From: a virus
Virus record (IMG/VR): IMGVR_UViG_3300042861_002536
Coordinates: 1-24,731 of that record
Strand: one strand, 5' to 3'
Length of the DNA stretch: 24,731 nucleotides
The translations under genes and the position numbers were made by a program. Numbering within the stretch: the first letter of the stretch is position 1; every line of letters starts with the position of its first letter. Below, one piece after another: positions 5,864-12,263 of the stretch. A model generated the notes under the pieces. The model saw nothing but the letters and a program-made list of their open reading frames with translations, was not told where the DNA came from and made no database searches.

Positions 5864-6189
5864 TGTTTGTCCTCCAGTTCAAGACAGTTCTGATCAGCGA
5901 CGCCAACGACCATATCCCAAGTCCGACCCAGTCGAAACATCAACTCTATCGATATTTGTTTACCGACAGACTCTTCCAGCTTCTTTGAACTGCGCACTAC
6001 CGCAGCCAGTGTGGCGACGCGCCCTCTGCCAAGAGGGCAGACCACAAACCCGTTATCGATCTTTACGGGGTTGACGGAAAGATAATACCCTCTGGGGCAT
6101 CGCCCTTGGCCTTTCCTGTAGACGACACCCACCCTTATGTGGGTCATATCGTCTCGGAGAGATTTTACTGGTACATCCCATGTCTGCAT
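5845..6189 (-). CDS. Hypothetical early protein, 114 aa
   Basis: Unrecognised. It has several beta-like segments (THIRVGVVYRKG, GFVVCPLGRGRVATLAAVV) and a C-terminal part with cysteines near the end. There is no signal peptide. AAAGGAG precedes the ATG, and the ATG touches the stop of the preceding gene. It is likely cytoplasmic. The C terminus overlaps the start of the 57-aa gene by 19 bases. Confidence 0.75.
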   Translation of the reverse strand: MQTWDVPVKSLRDDMTHIRVGVVYRKGQGRCPRGYYLSVNPVKIDNGFVVCPLGRGRVATLAAVVRSSKKLEESVGKQISIELMFRLGRTWDMVVGVADQNCLELEDKQCTTST

Positions 6190-6599
6190 TACTTACTCCT
6201 TTCGATCCAAAAGAGTTTGCCGTTCAAAACCCGTTCGTACTCCGTCCCCTCCTCACCGTGCAGCCCGATCATGCCGCCCCCGTGGTAGGTGATGAAGTAC
6301 TCACCACCTTTCTTGATCACGGTGTAGCTTTTTGAGTCACAGTAAACCGTGCGCCCCAAGTCTACCGCCGACTTAATGTCTTCTATCTCGAGCAGCAACA
6401 ACCTTACCATTGCCTTTGGTGTCACGACTACATCGCTCGCCTCAAGTTCCAACGTCTCCTCATCCGACCATTCGATATCTTCGCCTGAACTAGCAAGCTC
6501 CACGGCAGCCTCTCTTGCTTCCTCCTCATTGCTTGCTTCTACGACCACGTTTGCAGCCATCAGTGCTGTACGAACAACCCTTACGCTATACCTCGCCAT
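6189..6599 (-). CDS. Two-part hypothetical protein, 136 aa, DpnD/PcfM-like N terminus
   Basis: Residues 1-45 follow the pattern YSVRVVRTA...VVVEASNEEEAREAAVEL, a strand-strand-helix unit also seen in the protein at 3237-3449 and, from memory, in DpnD/PcfM-like phage proteins. Residues about 85-136 form a separate beta-rich part (YTVIKKGGEYFITYHGGGMIG). The two halves are joined by an acidic linker. The ATG lies behind AAGGAGAG. Function unknown; the N-terminal assignment is tentative. Confidence 0.75.
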   Translation of the reverse strand: MARYSVRVVRTALMAANVVVEASNEEEAREAAVELASSGEDIEWSDEETLELEASDVVVTPKAMVRLLLLEIEDIKSAVDLGRTVYCDSKSYTVIKKGGEYFITYHGGGMIGLHGEEGTEYERVLNGKLFWIERSK

Positions 6600-6626
6600 G
6601 CGATTCTCTCCTTAGTGTTGTGTTTT

Positions 6627-6845
6627 TCAGTCAGCCTTGACAGCGTAGTTCTCCTTGATGTAATCGAGGATAGTAGCTTCAAACCCATGCACCTCCTCCA
6701 GCCCGTCCATTAGCGGGTCCGTCCAGGCGCACACCGCCCGCATCGGGTCCACCCCACAATGCGCCAACTTGAACAATTCCCTAGGGGTGAAGCACTCCTC
6801 CGCTACCCGCTTCAGGTCGATCGTAAGAAATTGTGGCACGCTCAT
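6627..6845 (-). CDS. Hypothetical early protein, 72 aa
   Basis: Mostly helical small protein of unknown family (LKRVAEECFTPRELFKLAHCG). Its start ATG follows CGGAG at the end of a CA-rich leader, making it the first gene behind promoter module 3. The TPRELFKLA segment could be a helix-turn-helix-like turn, but the protein is too short and too little patterned to claim DNA binding. Four downstream genes are probably cotranscribed. Confidence 0.77.
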   Translation of the reverse strand: MSVPQFLTIDLKRVAEECFTPRELFKLAHCGVDPMRAVCAWTDPLMDGLEEVHGFEATILDYIKENYAVKAD

Positions 6846-6901
6846 GTGTTTCTCCGTGTGTCTGTGTGTCTGTGTGCGGTTGGCGTTTGTTGCCTCCCAC
6901 T

Positions 6902-6990
6902 ATTTGAGCAGCGGCGGCGAGATGTTTTTCGGGAATTTTTCGGCTGAAATAATTTGAGCCGATAAGTGCAGCGGGGCGCCCAGCTTTTTC
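6902..6990 (-). promoter_or_regulatory. Promoter module 3: two GAAAAA-N17 elements
   Basis: Minus-strand elements at 6990-6962 (ACTTAT) and 6930-6902 (TCAAAT), both with the 17-bp spacer and CTGC before the hexamer. Upstream lies the CCGGCC/GGCCGG inverted repeat (7013-7030). Downstream the leader carries a minimal GGC/GCC hairpin (6894-6882) and a CA-rich stretch before the ribosome site of the 72-aa gene. Confidence 0.72.
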
Positions 6991-7048
6991 GCTTGCTTTT
7001 CCAAATTTTCGACCGGCCTAAAACGGCCGGGACAGCCGCGGCCGCGGG

Positions 7049-7090
7049 AAAAAACAAAAAAAGGGGCGAGGGGCTTTCGCCCCCCGCCCC
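7049..7090 (-). terminator. Intrinsic terminator of cassette 4
   Basis: On the minus strand the stem GGGGCGGGGGGC/GCCCCTCGCCCC with a GAAA-type loop is followed by T7-G-T6. It stands 26 bases after the stop at 7116. Between stop and stem lies an ACCGG/CCGGT inverted repeat with CA/GT runs (7091-7114) that recurs at the ends of the cassettes at 8548-8573 and 9749-9773. Confidence 0.87.
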
Positions 7091-7115
7091 CACACACACC
7101 GGCCACACACCGGTA

Positions 7116-7442
7116 TCACTCTGAATCGTCCGGCAAATGCCGGGTCATTGCTTCCAATGAGACGTGAGTGCTCCCACCTCGGTCCCCGAGGTCACTGAAG
7201 CGGAATCGCTTCAACTGTTTCTTTACCGCGGCGACCGCGGCTCGGGCTTCGGACCAGGTTTCCCATTCGTCGATGTATACTCTTCGAGACTGACCAGCGA
7301 GCACGCTGCCTCTCTCATAGGTCGTGTGCCCATACAAGACCGGGCGAAAGTGATAATATGTCTCGCCCCGCCCTTCCTCCAAAGTGAAATCCCACCTGCC
7401 AGAACGAGACAAAGAGACTATTCTGTCTGCTAAATTACTCAT
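7116..7442 (-). CDS. Hypothetical early protein, 108 aa
   Basis: Unrecognised. The N-terminal part is beta-rich with aromatic residues (WDFTLEEGRGETYYHFRPVLYG), followed by a long basic helix (EARAAVAAVKKQLKRFRFSD) after residue 65. The start is the ATG behind GAGGGGG, 1 base after the upstream stop; a longer in-frame extension overlaps the neighbour and lacks a ribosome site. It is the last gene of its cassette. Confidence 0.76.
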   Translation of the reverse strand: MSNLADRIVSLSRSGRWDFTLEEGRGETYYHFRPVLYGHTTYERGSVLAGQSRRVYIDEWETWSEARAAVAAVKKQLKRFRFSDLGDRGGSTHVSLEAMTRHLPDDSE

Positions 7443-7443
7443 A

Positions 7444-7746
7444 TCAATCCCCCTCGACAACAGTAGATGACATAACGCCATCGGCCAATTCGTACCACCC
7501 CACAGTGTCAAACGCTCCCCTCATGAGGTCATGCCACGGCTGTGGCAGTTCGGGGAAGTCGTCCTCAGCCTGTTCCTTCATCGCCTTGCCCAAGGCGATA
7601 GTCGCCTCTTCCCTGCGGCTGAGGGACAGGGTCCCTCGGCTTGAGTTATAAAGTTCCTGGGCAGATTCCCCCCAGCTTTCGCTGAGGTAGAGGTTCATTG
7701 CCCATGTCGCGTGGTTCTTCCACCCATTGTAATTGCAATCAGACAT
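7444..7746 (-). CDS. GWxNxxTW-motif phage protein, 100 aa (DUF7249-like)
   Basis: Residues about 6-20 read NGWKNHATWAMNLYLS. The pattern NGW.N..TW...LWL is a hallmark of a widespread family of short phage and plasmid proteins of unknown function, which I recall as DUF7249. The remainder is helical and acidic. The start is the ATG behind GAGG, overlapping the end of the 191-aa gene by 8 bases. The family assignment is from motif memory, so moderate. Confidence 0.8.
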   Translation of the reverse strand: MSDCNYNGWKNHATWAMNLYLSESWGESAQELYNSSRGTLSLSRREEATIALGKAMKEQAEDDFPELPQPWHDLMRGAFDTVGWYELADGVMSSTVVEGD

Positions 7747-8314
7747 TTGACACCTCGTAAGTGAAACCCATCTTCTCGACCAATACTGCTTCGATCTCTT
7801 GTTCGTTCGGACCACGATGCTCGTGGTACGAGAGAGAAAGTATTCCTATGACCTGCAAGACGGTCTCATCCGTCGGCGTCTCATTAAACTTTTGTCGTGC
7901 TAGCCTAAGAACAACCTCCGAAACCTCGTTCCAGAGGGCATCAGACTCGGCAGCACTGTACAGATCCTCGTCGAGGATCGGGTGGTCCTCCGCTCGATCG
8001 CAGAGCGATTCCCATGCCTGAAACGCTTTTGTTATTTGACCATGCTCATCGTAGACTTTGATGGCCCAGCCTTTTACCCAACCACAGGCGAAGTGGTTGT
8101 GATCCTCGGGGACAGCGTCTTCACCATGCGTGGCCATCTCTTTATCTATCACCTGTGCATTTACCCGATTCAGAAGGGAAGAGTCCCGGTTGTGGGTGTA
8201 GACGAGCGTCCACACCCCCTCCCTTGGTTCTGACCAAGAGAAAGCCTCCCATTTTCGCCAGTTATCCGCCATCGACGCGGCACGCGCCTTAAGCTTCTCC
8301 ATGTCCATGTCCAT
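7739..8314 (-). CDS. Conserved phage protein of unknown function, 191 aa
   Basis: Contains NHFACGWVKGWAIKVYDEHG (residues about 73-92) followed by a helix with the segment HPILDEDLYSAAE (about 112-124). From memory the combination 'H(W/F)A.GWV ... (D/H)YP(V/I)LDE..YS' marks a common phage family with no known role. The start is one of three ATGs in a row behind CGGAG; the second (8308) has better spacing. It is the first gene behind promoter module 4 and overlaps the next gene. Confidence 0.82.
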   Translation of the reverse strand: MDMDMEKLKARAASMADNWRKWEAFSWSEPREGVWTLVYTHNRDSSLLNRVNAQVIDKEMATHGEDAVPEDHNHFACGWVKGWAIKVYDEHGQITKAFQAWESLCDRAEDHPILDEDLYSAAESDALWNEVSEVVLRLARQKFNETPTDETVLQVIGILSLSYHEHRGPNEQEIEAVLVEKMGFTYEVSNV

Positions 8315-8356
8315 GTGCTCCGTGTGTGTGTCTGAGAGGCATCGTTGCTTCCCACT

Positions 8357-8446
8357 ATTTGAGCAGCGCCAGCAATAGGTTTTTCGAGATTTTTTTGGGC
8401 TTCCGTTGAAGTCTAGGATAAGTGCAGCGGGGCGGCCAGCTTTTTC
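8357..8446 (-). promoter_or_regulatory. Promoter module 4: two GAAAAA-N17 elements
   Basis: Elements at 8446-8418 (ACTTAT) and 8385-8357 (TCAAAT) on the minus strand, both with 17-bp spacers and CTGC before the hexamer. The CCGGCC/GGCCGG inverted repeat is at 8469-8486. The leader has an imperfect 7-bp hairpin (8352-8331) and a CA run before the ribosome site of the 191-aa gene. Confidence 0.72.
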
Positions 8447-8504
8447 GCTTGCTTTTCCAAATTTTCGACCGGCCTAAAACGGCCGGGACAGCCGCGGCCG
8501 CGGA

Positions 8505-8547
8505 AGAAAAAACAAAAAAAGGGCGAGGGGCTTTCGCCCCCCGCCCC
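8505..8547 (-). terminator. Intrinsic terminator of cassette 5
   Basis: The same stem-loop as at 7049-7090 with a T7-G-T6 tail on the minus strand. Upstream of it, after the stop at 8612, is a 9-bp hairpin without T-run (GGGGGCGGG 8578-8586 with CCCGCCCCC 8594-8602) and the ACCGG/CCGGT element. Confidence 0.87.
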
Positions 8548-8611
8548 CACACACACCGGCCACACACCGGTATCACAGGGGGCGGGCACTACACCCGCCC
8601 CCGCCCCTAGG

Positions 8612-8908
8612 TCAAATGCCCAGTCCGTTCTTGATCCCCAACTCTTGACACATCGACATAACCTCCTTGGGTAGGTCGAACACGCCATCGTAGTCTACGA
8701 GTTCCCCACCTTCGACGATCAGGCCGATCTCTGCGTGGTGGTTATTACCACCGGTTTTCGTATCATAGACTTCGGCGCAGACGGGAATACCGTCGTGGCA
8801 ATACAGATCGACTGTCACGCCTTTCGACCTTGAGGTGAGATCGACGCCGTTCGCGTCGATCATCCCGATCGTGCTGGATGCAAACTCACGCGTGATCGTA
8901 TTCTTCAC
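8612..8908 (-). CDS. Hypothetical early protein, 98 aa (GTG start)
   Basis: Unrecognised, with beta-rich segments (KGVTVDLYCHDGIPVCAEVYDT) in the middle and a short C-terminal helix. The start codon is GTG, overlapping the upstream stop as GTGA and preceded by AGGGGAC, which suggests re-initiation by ribosomes finishing the 104-aa gene. Two cysteines flank the central strand region. It is the last gene of its cassette. Confidence 0.76.
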   Translation of the reverse strand: MKNTITREFASSTIGMIDANGVDLTSRSKGVTVDLYCHDGIPVCAEVYDTKTGGNNHHAEIGLIVEGGELVDYDGVFDLPKEVMSMCQELGIKNGLGI

Positions 8909-9219
8909 TTGACTGTCCCCTGAAAGACGCCGGAGTTCTTCCGGCCGAATATTACCCTGAACTCAACCCATCTCTCGTCGCCGTCCTCGGCGAAGGTGAC
9001 GAACCCGCTTACCCTCTTTCCCCCGACCACCACCGACGCCGGGATGGAGAAGAAAGTATCGGCCGTGATGGCCAACCTCACTGCCCGGGCTTTTCCGTCC
9101 GGGCAGATGGCCTTGCCACGGACGAAACACCCCCATGGATTCCTCGTTATGACGTAGGTGCCCCTGTCGTACTCCCGTCGTTCCATACCACACCCAACCT
9201 GAACATTGTTCATTTTCAT
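8905..9219 (-). CDS. Hypothetical early protein, 104 aa
   Basis: Unrecognised and beta-rich. Its sequence alternates short strands with glycines (GTYVITRNPWGCFVRGKAICPDGKARAVRLAI, written here only as a guide to residues about 20-52), resembling a small beta-barrel. It is basic overall and could bind nucleic acid, but no motif proves it. The ATG lies behind GGGAGGTGAG, which also holds the upstream gene's TGA, so the two are coupled. Confidence 0.76.
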   Translation of the reverse strand: MKMNNVQVGCGMERREYDRGTYVITRNPWGCFVRGKAICPDGKARAVRLAITADTFFSIPASVVVGGKRVSGFVTFAEDGDERWVEFRVIFGRKNSGVFQGTVK

Positions 9220-9222
9220 GAC

Positions 9223-9504
9223 TCACCTCCCACAGGACGCATAAGCGTCCTGAACTTGTTCCAACAGATCCTTTGCCGTTTGCCTGAGGTCCTTGACCAT
9301 GGACGAGGCCGTCACCGACCCCGCCCCCCAGAACCCACGATGGTCCTGATCATAGTCCGATAATCCGCTACGGAGCGCCCACGCCCCGTCTGAGTACACC
9401 TGGAGTCGGACATCCATGTCCTCCCCCGGATCCACGTACTTGCGTGCCTCCTCGCGGGCCTCCTTGAGCGCCCATGTTACACTTGCGATACTTGGGAATC
9501 TCAT
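9223..9504 (-). CDS. Conserved small phage protein, 93 aa
   Basis: The protein has an N-terminal helix, then DVRLQVYSDGAWALRSGLSD (about 32-51), DHRGFWG (about 55-61) and a C-terminal amphipathic helix. The pattern 'VRLQV..DG.W..R.G...YD.DHRG.WG' is familiar from short proteins of phages and plasmids, unnamed in function. The start is the ATG behind CGGAG at the end of a CA-repeat leader; a longer frame would turn that leader into an artificial His-Thr repeat. Confidence 0.8.
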   Translation of the reverse strand: MRFPSIASVTWALKEAREEARKYVDPGEDMDVRLQVYSDGAWALRSGLSDYDQDHRGFWGAGSVTASSMVKDLRQTAKDLLEQVQDAYASCGR

Positions 9505-9556
9505 ATGCGCACTCCGTGTGTGTGTGTGTGTGTGGGAGGCATTGTCGCCTCTCACT

Positions 9557-9646
9557 ATTTGAGCAGCGGCAGCCAGAGGTTTTTCAAGAATTTTTTCGGT
9601 GTCTGCTGAAGCTTAAGATAAGTGCAGCGGGATGGCCACCTTTTTC
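9557..9646 (-). promoter_or_regulatory. Promoter module 5: two GAAAAA-N17 elements
   Basis: Elements at 9646-9618 (ACTTAT) and 9585-9557 (TCAAAT), spacers 17 bp, CTGC before the hexamer. Inverted repeat CCGGCC/GGCCGG at 9669-9686. The leader hairpin is GAGGC/GCCTC (9551-9536), then about 18 bases of CA repeat, then the ribosome site for the 93-aa gene. Confidence 0.72.
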
Positions 9647-9704
9647 GCTTGCTTTTCCAAATTTTCGACCGGCCTAAAACGGCCGGGACAGCCGCGGCCG
9701 CGGA

Positions 9705-9748
9705 AGAAAAAACAAAAAAAGGGCGAGGGGCTTTCGCCCCCCGCCCCT
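9705..9748 (-). terminator. Intrinsic terminator of cassette 6
   Basis: The same stem and T7-G-T6 tail as the terminators at 7049-7090 and 8505-8547. It lies about 30 bases after the stop at 9777, with the ACCGG/CCGGT element (9756-9773) between. The roughly 120 bases 9660-9773 are almost identical to 8460-8573. Confidence 0.87.
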
Positions 9749-9776
9749 CACACACACCGGCCACACACCGGTACGG

Positions 9777-10169
9777 TTAATAGCTCCAGTTGTTGATGTC
9801 CACCACTTTCTCACCCGGCGCCGACCGGGAGGTCTCGGGAGTGGCGTTGAACGCCACGGCGTTCGGATAATGCTCCCGGATGTTCTGCTCGCGAAGAGCC
9901 GTCAACATCGGGAAGGGGACCAGCACAATATCCACCTGCTCGCAGAGGGCCTTCAGCCGGGCCTGCGCGAGTTCGGACAAGACCATGGACACCTTGTACA
10001 GAGACATGCCCTTGATGTCCCCCACCAGGGTCTGCTCACGCCTCAGCGTGAACAAATCGCAGAACTCTCGCTGCTGTGGACCGCACTCGGTCCCGTCCGA
10101 AAAGCGGAAACCGTGAGAGGGACTCAGGCTCATGAGCCTGGCCCCGTTCGCCAACACATGAATGAACAT
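9777..10169 (-). CDS. Hypothetical early protein, 130 aa
   Basis: Unrecognised soluble protein with alternating helices and strands (LYKVSMVLSELAQARLKALCEQVDIVLV around residues 57-84). There is no signal or membrane segment. The ATG follows GAGGAGAGG. A CCCC-TTCG-GGGG tetraloop hairpin and the T-run of the terminator at 10208-10239 lie within 45 bases upstream, leaving no room for a promoter. Its expression therefore seems to depend on read-through of that terminator. Confidence 0.78.
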   Translation of the reverse strand: MFIHVLANGARLMSLSPSHGFRFSDGTECGPQQREFCDLFTLRREQTLVGDIKGMSLYKVSMVLSELAQARLKALCEQVDIVLVPFPMLTALREQNIREHYPNAVAFNATPETSRSAPGEKVVDINNWSY

Positions 10170-10207
10170 AGGCCTCTCCTCTGTCGTCGCCCCCGAAGGG
10201 GAAGTCT

Positions 10208-10239
10208 AAAAAAAGGGGGCGGACACCATGCCCGCCCCC
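10208..10239 (-). terminator. Intrinsic terminator/attenuator between 82-aa and 130-aa genes
   Basis: On the minus strand CCGCCCCC-type arms (10239-10232 and 10222-10215) enclose a small loop and are followed by TTTTTTT. The hairpin arms and loop are repeated at 11230-11254, there without the T-run. It follows the stop at 10260 by about 20 bases and precedes a gene lacking its own promoter. Confidence 0.8.
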
Positions 10240-10259
10240 CGTCCTCACCGACTAGACTT

Positions 10260-10508
10260 TTATACTTTCACCCCCAGAATCGCGCTTTCTACCAGGTAAT
10301 ACGCCGACATCACAATCATCTCATGCGTGGACCCGCCATCTAGGCGGTCCTCTGCTAGTACTTCCCACCCCTCGGGGGCGGGTTCTTCCGTTGATTCCAC
10401 TATATAGCCTCGAGGGCTGCTTATGAGTCTTACCCCGATGCCTCCGTCGTGGTTCGCCAATATGGCGGCTATCGCACAAGCGATAACCCGTGGATTGAGA
10501 GCGTTCAT
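10260..10508 (-). CDS. Hypothetical early protein, 82 aa
   Basis: Unrecognised. The N-terminal helix is hydrophobic (VIACAIAAILANHDGG, residues about 7-22) but short and followed directly by charged residues, so membrane insertion is doubtful. A beta segment GVRLISSPRGYIVEST follows, then a C-terminal helix. The start is the ATG behind AGGAGG; the longer frame only reads the CA leader as His-Thr repeats. It is the first gene behind promoter module 6. Confidence 0.77.
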   Translation of the reverse strand: MNALNPRVIACAIAAILANHDGGIGVRLISSPRGYIVESTEEPAPEGWEVLAEDRLDGGSTHEMIVMSAYYLVESAILGVKV

Positions 10509-10588
10509 GCGCGTCCTCCTGTGAGCGCCAGCACTTGCGCTGGGCGTGTGTGTGTGTGTGTGTGGGTGCCACATTTGCACCCCTCACT

Positions 10589-10844
10589 ATTTGAGCAGCG
10601 GGATCGAGAACTTTTTCACGATTTTTTTCGAGGTTTTGAGAAGGCTAGATAAGTGCAGCGAGATACCCATCTTTTTCGCTTGCTTTTCCAAATTTTCAAC
10701 CCGCTATGCGCGGCTGGTACACGCGGGCGCCGCGGAGGCGGTAAGATCGCCAACACAATAGTGCAGCGGCAAGGATAACTTTTTCACGATTTTTTTCGAG
10801 GTTTTGAAGGTTTAGATAAGTGCAGCAGGATCATCGCCTTTTTC
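10589..10844 (-). promoter_or_regulatory. Promoter module 6: four GAAAAA-N17 elements
   Basis: Elements at 10844-10816 (ACTTAT), 10785-10757 (ACTATT), 10677-10649 (ACTTAT) and 10617-10589 (TCAAAT), all with 17-bp spacers and CTGC before the hexamer. The block looks like a duplication of the two-element module, with a GC-rich spacer (10700-10750) that is nearly repeated in module 8. Leader hairpin GGGTGC/GCACCC at 10582-10564, then a CA run. Confidence 0.72.
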
Positions 10845-10865
10845 GCTTGCTTTTCCAAAATTTCG

Positions 10866-10885
10866 ACCGGCTATGCGCGGCCGGT
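10866..10885. repeat. Inverted repeat ACCGGC/GCCGGT upstream of module 6
   Basis: The inverted repeat (10866-10871 with 10880-10885) occupies the position of CCGGCC/GGCCGG in modules 1 and 3-5. The arm sequence is changed but pairing is kept. Copies with the same arms are at 11820-11839 and 12374-12393. Confidence 0.6.
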
Positions 10886-10905
10886 ACAGCCGCGGCCGGC
10901 AGAAG

Positions 10906-10947
10906 AAAAACAAAAAAAGGGCGAGAGGCCTTTCGGCCCCCCGCCCC
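10906..10947 (-). terminator. Intrinsic terminator of cassette 7
   Basis: Stem GGGGCGGGGGGCC with GGCCTCTCGCCC around a GAAA-type loop, followed on the minus strand by T7-G-T5. The outer loop-closing bases differ from the other copies (GGCC for GGGC) while pairing is retained. It stands a few bases after the stop at 10954. Confidence 0.86.
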
Positions 10948-10953
10948 TATCTG

Positions 10954-11202
10954 TCAGTCGCCGAGGTTCAGGAACTCCCGTCCCTGCTTGTATATCACCT
11001 TGGTAACCAGGACCAGATGGTGCTCACACCCGTCTGGGTGCTTATTGTACTCCCTTGCCTTGTCCATCAAGGCTCTCTCGAGAGCCTTGATGGGGGTCTT
11101 CCCCCACCCTATCCCCGTGTAGGGGCGGGCTGAGTCCCGGAACGATCGCGGGTAATGCCAAGGATCACAGTAGTGATCCGTTACTTCTGCCATGTACAAC
11201 AT
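10954..11202 (-). CDS. Hypothetical early protein, 82 aa
   Basis: Unrecognised. It contains the motif TGIGWGKTPIKALERALMDKAREY (helix after a glycine-rich turn, residues about 29-52), which in small phage proteins usually represents a single amphipathic helix; it is not a Walker A motif. The neighbour at 11267-11635 carries a similar GVGWGK segment, a curious shared feature. The ATG follows GAGGG. The hairpin at 11230-11254 precedes it. Confidence 0.76.
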   Translation of the reverse strand: MLYMAEVTDHYCDPWHYPRSFRDSARPYTGIGWGKTPIKALERALMDKAREYNKHPDGCEHHLVLVTKVIYKQGREFLNLGD

Positions 11203-11229
11203 AGTAATCCCTCAAACATGTCCCGAACA

Positions 11230-11254
11230 GGGGGCGGACACCATGCCCGCCCCC
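11230..11254. repeat. Intergenic hairpin, same sequence as terminator at 10208-10239
   Basis: GGGGGCGG (11230-11237) pairs with CCGCCCCC (11247-11254). The 25-base core matches the hairpin at 10215-10239, but no T-run follows here. It separates the stop at 11267 from the next ribosome site, so it may be a processing hairpin or a weakened terminator. Confidence 0.65.
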
Positions 11255-11266
11255 TTCTGTCGTCGC

Positions 11267-11635
11267 CTAGTAGATCTCCCATGCGACCATGGGAGCGCCA
11301 CGTTCGTGCCCCTCCATGATATCCCAAATCTGCCGACTATACTTGGCAAGGCGGTTCCTAGCTATCGTCAGTTGCTTTTCTGAGAGGGGCGACTTGTACC
11401 GCCTCTTGGCCGGGGGCGTCCCGCCCCACTGGAGCACCTGCTGGACGAAGGATGTCATGAGTGGGGCATCAACCTTGCCCCATCCCACCCCGTTCTCCAC
11501 GCCCGCCTGCTTGGCGGATTTTTCCGAGTCGGTTTGCCGCATGTAAAGCTCTAAGAGCATCGAGACGAGGAACGAGCGATCCTCCTGCATGCGCTCGGTG
11601 ATCAACTCTTTCACTGCGTCCTGTGTGCGTGCCAT
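11267..11635 (-). CDS. Hypothetical early protein, 122 aa
   Basis: Unrecognised, helical and basic. Residues 1-45 form a long charged helix (DAVKELITERMQEDRSFLVSMLLELY). A central part contains GVGWGK, and a lysine/arginine-rich segment PAKRRYKSPLSEKQLTIARNRL follows, which could contact nucleic acid. The start is the ATG behind CGGAG; an upstream ATG at 11662 would add nine residues but has a poorer site. First gene behind promoter module 7. Confidence 0.77.
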   Translation of the reverse strand: MARTQDAVKELITERMQEDRSFLVSMLLELYMRQTDSEKSAKQAGVENGVGWGKVDAPLMTSFVQQVLQWGGTPPAKRRYKSPLSEKQLTIARNRLAKYSRQIWDIMEGHERGAPMVAWEIY

Positions 11636-11709
11636 GTGTGTTCTCCGTTCGTGGGCACTCATGTACCCGTGTGTGTGAGTGTGCAAGCGTTGTACTTGCA
11701 CTCCTCACT

Positions 11710-11798
11710 ATTTGAGCAGCGGGAAGGATAACTTTTTCACGATTTTTTTCGAGGTTTTTGAAGGTTTAGATAAGTGCAGCAGGATGGCCTGCTTTTTC
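11710..11798 (-). promoter_or_regulatory. Promoter module 7: two GAAAAA-N17 elements
   Basis: Elements at 11798-11770 (ACTTAT) and 11738-11710 (TCAAAT), both with 17-bp spacers and CTGC. The inverted repeat ACCGGC/GCCGGT is at 11820-11839. The leader hairpin is GTGCAAG/CTTGCAC (11701-11681), followed by CA-rich sequence. Confidence 0.72.
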
Positions 11799-11860
11799 GC
11801 TTGCTTTTCCAAAATTTCGACCGGCTATGCGCGGCCGGTACAGCCGCGGCCGGTAGAAGA

Positions 11861-11901
11861 AAAACAAAAAAAGGGCGAGGGGCCTTTCGGCCCCCCGCCC
11901 C
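11861..11901 (-). terminator. Intrinsic terminator of cassette 8
   Basis: Stem GGGGCGGGGGGCC with GGCCCCTCGCCC and a GAAA-type loop, then T7-G-T5 on the minus strand. A second 7-bp hairpin (AGTCAGC 11905-11911 with GCTGACT 11921-11927) overlaps the stop codon at 11926. Confidence 0.87.
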
Positions 11902-11925
11902 AAGAGTCAGCAAGGCGCTCGCTGA

Positions 11926-12189
11926 CTATGCCCTTATCATCCATGCGGCCGCGTTCGTGGCCTCCTCAGGACAGTTCCCTTCCCAGAGCCAGAAGGTCTC
12001 CTTGCGCCTGTGATTGAATGGTATGGGGCACTCCGCCCCCGCGTCACAGACCACCTCCCAGAGGCCGCCCCCATAGATACGCAGCTTTATCACCGTGATC
12101 TCTCCCTCGGGTAGCTCGAGTGAGAGAATCGCGTCGCGGACTTCGGGCACGGATAGCTTCCGGTCAATGGCAATGAAAGCGTTGCTCAT
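11926..12189 (-). CDS. Hypothetical early protein, 87 aa
   Basis: Unrecognised small protein. It starts MSNAFIAIDRKLSVPEVRDAI, continues with a beta segment (EITVIKLRIYGGGLWEVVC) and has a Cys/His-containing C-terminal half (CDAGAEC, NHRRKETFW, NCPEE) without a regular zinc-finger spacing. The start is the ATG behind GGGGAC. It is the only gene between promoter module 8 and the terminator at 11861-11901, a one-gene cassette. Confidence 0.77.
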   Translation of the reverse strand: MSNAFIAIDRKLSVPEVRDAILSLELPEGEITVIKLRIYGGGLWEVVCDAGAECPIPFNHRRKETFWLWEGNCPEEATNAAAWMIRA

Positions 12190-12263
12190 AATGTGTCCCC
12201 ATGCGTGGGCACTCAAGTGCCCGTGTGTGTGAGTGTGTGAGCGTTGTACTCACACTCCTCACT

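Noticed and set aside
9505-9555. His-Thr-rich N-terminal extensions of proteins starting at CA leaders
   Set aside because: They come from the CA dinucleotide runs; a strong ribosome site lies downstream, directly before the chosen ATG.
9545-11720. Plus-strand CTCACTATT in the modules, similar to T7/T3-type phage promoters
   Set aside because: Only the short core matches, the orientation would be antisense to all genes, and the ACTTAT-type copies of the same element do not contain it.
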